Positions 62,498 to 64,000 of a stretch of 64,000 nt of DNA are shown one piece after another. The DNA is from Devosia neptuniae (GTDB taxonomy: Bacteria; Pseudomonadota; Alphaproteobacteria; Rhizobiales; Devosiaceae). Made by a program: the position numbers and the translations under genes. Under the pieces are notes generated by a model, which was given only the letters and a program-made list of their open reading frames with translations, was not told the origin of the DNA and made no database searches. How positions within the stretch are numbered: the stretch's first letter is position 1; the number at the start of each line of letters is the position of its first letter. Location of the stretch: contig NZ_CP104965.1 in the NCBI RefSeq assembly GCF_025452235.1, positions 2,662,501-2,726,500 of the forward strand. The letters run 5' to 3'.

Positions 62498-62977
62498 GTG
62501 AGCCTGGTCATTCGCCCGGCTCGCGCGGCTGATGCCGCAACCATTGTCGGCTTCGTGCGAGCGCTGGCAGCCTATGAAAAGCTCGAGCATGAAGTGCAGG
62601 CCAATGAGGCCGATATTGTGCGCGACCTGTTCGGTGCCGATCCCAAAGTGTTCTGCGAGATCGCCGAATGGCAGGGCGAGCCGGTCGGGTTTGCGCTGTG
62701 GTTTTATACTTATTCCACTTTCCAGGGGCGGCACGGCATCTGGCTCGAGGATCTGTTCGTCGATCCGTCCTTGCGCGGCAGGGGGATCGGCAAGGCCCTG
62801 CTGGTCAACCTGGCGCAGCGCTGCGTAGCCGAAGGGCTGGGACGCTTTGAATGGTGGGTGCTCGACTGGAACGAGCCGAGCATCGATTTCTATAAAGCGC
62901 AGGGCGGAGTGATGCAGGACGAATGGACCAAGGTGCGCGTCGATGGCGACGCGCTGGCCCGGCTGGGGGCGCTATGA
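62498..62977 (+). CDS. GNAT family N-acetyltransferase
   Basis: 159 residues of the GNAT fold. The acetyl-CoA loop reads DLFVDPSLRGRGIGKALLVNLAQRCVAEG (motif R-G-R-G-I-G), after VIRPARAADAATIVGFVRALAAYEKLEHEV at the N-terminus and before FEWWVLDWNEPSIDFYKAQGGVMQDEWTKVRVDG. This layout is that of the diamine/thialysine acetyltransferase (SSAT2-like) branch. The acceptor is unproven. The start is GTG 62498, two bases after the DUF4424 stop; the ribosome binding site is weak, so coupling with the gene upstream is likely. It overlaps folA by ATGA. Confidence 0.87.
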   Translation: MSLVIRPARAADAATIVGFVRALAAYEKLEHEVQANEADIVRDLFGADPKVFCEIAEWQGEPVGFALWFYTYSTFQGRHGIWLEDLFVDPSLRGRGIGKALLVNLAQRCVAEGLGRFEWWVLDWNEPSIDFYKAQGGVMQDEWTKVRVDGDALARLGAL

Positions 62978-63498
62978 GCATCAAAATTGCCATGATTGCG
63001 GGGGTCGCCGAAAATGGCGTGATCGGCAGCGAGCAGACCATTCCCTGGCGCATCCCCTCCGACTTTGCCTTTTTCAAGCGCATGACCATGGGCAAGCCCA
63101 TGATCATGGGGCGCAAGCAATATGAGACCGTGGGCAAGCCCTTGCCCGGCCGCACCAATATCGTGGTGACCCGGCAGGAGGGCTATCAGCCCGAGGGCGT
63201 GCTGGTGGTCTCCAGCGTGGATGCCGCGTTGGAAAAAGCGCGAGAAATTGCGGAAAAAGACGGTGTTGACGAGATCATGATCATTGGCGGCGGCGATATT
63301 TATGCCCAGCTTATGGGCGTGGCCGACCGGCTTTATATCAGCCATATCGCGCTTTCGCCGGGAGGCGACATCCGGTTTCCCGCAATAAATCCCGCAGAAT
63401 GGGCGATTGTGGATGAGCCGGCGGTGACCCCGATGGAAAAGGACCAGGCCAGCTACCGCGTCAAAGTGTACGAGCGACATAAGGCTGGCGCGCATTGA
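62974..63498 (+). CDS. folA: Dihydrofolate reductase FolA
   Basis: A 174-residue NADPH enzyme that regenerates tetrahydrofolate after thymidylate synthesis. IAMIAGVAENGVIGSEQTIPWRIPSDFAFFKRMTMGKPMIMGRKQYETVGKPLPGRTNIVVTR contains the dihydrofolate and NADPH contacts (PW-x-x-P-x-D, M-G-R-K, P-L-P-G-R). IIGGGDIYAQL is the second nucleotide motif. I chose ATG 62974, overlapping the GNAT stop by four bases; the open frame further upstream lies inside the GNAT gene. The order thyA-folA-hflK is conserved in Hyphomicrobiales, although extra genes lie between here. Confidence 0.94.
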   Translation: MSIKIAMIAGVAENGVIGSEQTIPWRIPSDFAFFKRMTMGKPMIMGRKQYETVGKPLPGRTNIVVTRQEGYQPEGVLVVSSVDAALEKAREIAEKDGVDEIMIIGGGDIYAQLMGVADRLYISHIALSPGGDIRFPAINPAEWAIVDEPAVTPMEKDQASYRVKVYERHKAGAH

Positions 63499-63561
63499 TC
63501 GGGTGGCGCGCTTGCCTATATATGTCCACGACGAAACAAACATATCCCTGAAAGGATTGCG

Positions 63562-64000
63562 ATGCCGTGGGAGAGTAACGGAGGCGGGGGTGGCCGCAAT
63601 AATAATGGCGGCCCCTGGGGGCAAGCGCCCGGTGGCGGCGGCAGTGGTGGTCCACGCCGGCCAGGGGGTGGCAATACGCCCAACCTCGAAGATATTCTCA
63701 ACCGCGGCCGTGACCAGTTCCGTGGCGGTGTACCCGGTGGACGCTGGGCGCTGATTGGCGGCGTGCTCGCCGTTCTGGCATTCTGGGGGCTGAATTCGAT
63801 CTATACGGTCGATCCGCAGGAAGTGGGCGTCGAGCTGCGCTTTGGCCGGCCCAAGCCCGAATTGTCCATGCCGGGCCTGCATTTCCACCTGTGGCCGATC
63901 GAGACTGTCGAGCGCGTCACGGTGACCGAGAACCAGACCACGATCGGTGCCGCAACCGCGTCCGGTTCGCGCGCCAATTCCAATGGCGGCAGCGGGCTGA
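63562..64000 (+). CDS. hflK: FtsH protease regulator HflK (partial)
   Basis: The window edge cuts this gene after about 146 residues. The N-terminus is a glycine/asparagine-rich stretch (MPWESNGGGGGRNNNGGPWG), then NTPNLEDILNRGRDQFRGG, a transmembrane segment at about residues 62-80 (WALIGGVLAVLAFWGLNSI) and the start of the SPFH/prohibitin domain (YTVDPQEVGVELRFGRPKPELSMPGLHFHLWPIETVERVTV). HflK and HflC form a cage around FtsH in the inner membrane. AAAGGA lies six bases before the ATG. The next gene is expected to be hflC. Confidence 0.93.
   Translation, partial: MPWESNGGGGGRNNNGGPWGQAPGGGGSGGPRRPGGGNTPNLEDILNRGRDQFRGGVPGGRWALIGGVLAVLAFWGLNSIYTVDPQEVGVELRFGRPKPELSMPGLHFHLWPIETVERVTVTENQTTIGAATASGSRANSNGGSGL

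Overview
The window looks like a chromosomal housekeeping segment of a GC-rich alphaproteobacterium of the order Hyphomicrobiales, most like Devosia or a close relative. That placement is inferred from gene content, gene order and protein style; no search was run. Supporting signs are a division/cell-wall (dcw) cluster preceded by an RNase P RNA gene, a two-piece (circularly permuted) tmRNA gene beside the alpha-type SspB adaptor, a long FtsZ ending in a conserved C-terminal peptide, DUF2336 and host-attachment-family proteins, and palindromic repeats of a kind seen in such genomes.

Layout. 1-2.7 kb: end of an M16 peptidase pair (one active, one lacking the zinc motif) and a TolB-like propeller protein. 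2.8-7.6 kb: ettA, an alpha/beta hydrolase, a host-attachment-family protein, rarD and a secreted SnoaL-like protein. 7.7-10.7 kb: divergent oxyR/katA with a recognisable OxyR site, then a small secreted protein. 10.8-16.5 kb: DUF2336 protein, a vapBC toxin-antitoxin pair, an ArsR-methyltransferase regulator fused head to tail with metF under a 24-bp dyad, a proline/alanine-rich envelope protein and a TerB-DnaJ protein. 16.5-16.9 kb: rnpB. 17-36.6 kb: rsmH-ftsL-ftsI-murE-murF-mraY-[no murD]-ftsW-murG-murC-murB-ddl-ftsQ-ftsA, then two opposite-strand genes, then ftsZ and lpxC. 36.6-41.8 kb: bamD, recN and ligA. 41.8-44.3 kb: three secreted proteins of unknown function, two of them tandem paralogues. 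44.4-51.4 kb: pepP-like aminopeptidase, a 43-residue small protein, prmA, three small proteins and a UvrD/PcrA helicase. 51.5-57.5 kb: phytase-like esterase behind a Pho box and an AsmA-like giant. 57.5-58.7 kb: ribbon-helix-helix gene, sspB and ssrA. 58.7-64 kb: YdeI-like, ridA, DUF1003, thyA, DUF4424, GNAT, folA and the start of hflK.

How the genes work together. The dcw cluster supplies the cytoplasmic and lipid steps of peptidoglycan synthesis (MurB, C, E, F, MraY, MurG, Ddl) and the divisome (FtsL, I, W, Q, A, Z). LpxC and BamD add outer-membrane building. thyA and folA form the thymidylate/folate pair, and metF supplies methyl-folate under a regulator that may sense the SAM cycle. ssrA and sspB together make and deliver tagged proteins to ClpXP.

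Main oddities. murG as written carries a one-base deletion in a G run, exactly in its glycine-rich substrate loop. murD is absent from its usual place and a palindromic repeat lies there instead. ftsA and ftsZ are separated by two antisense genes. mraZ is missing in front of rsmH.
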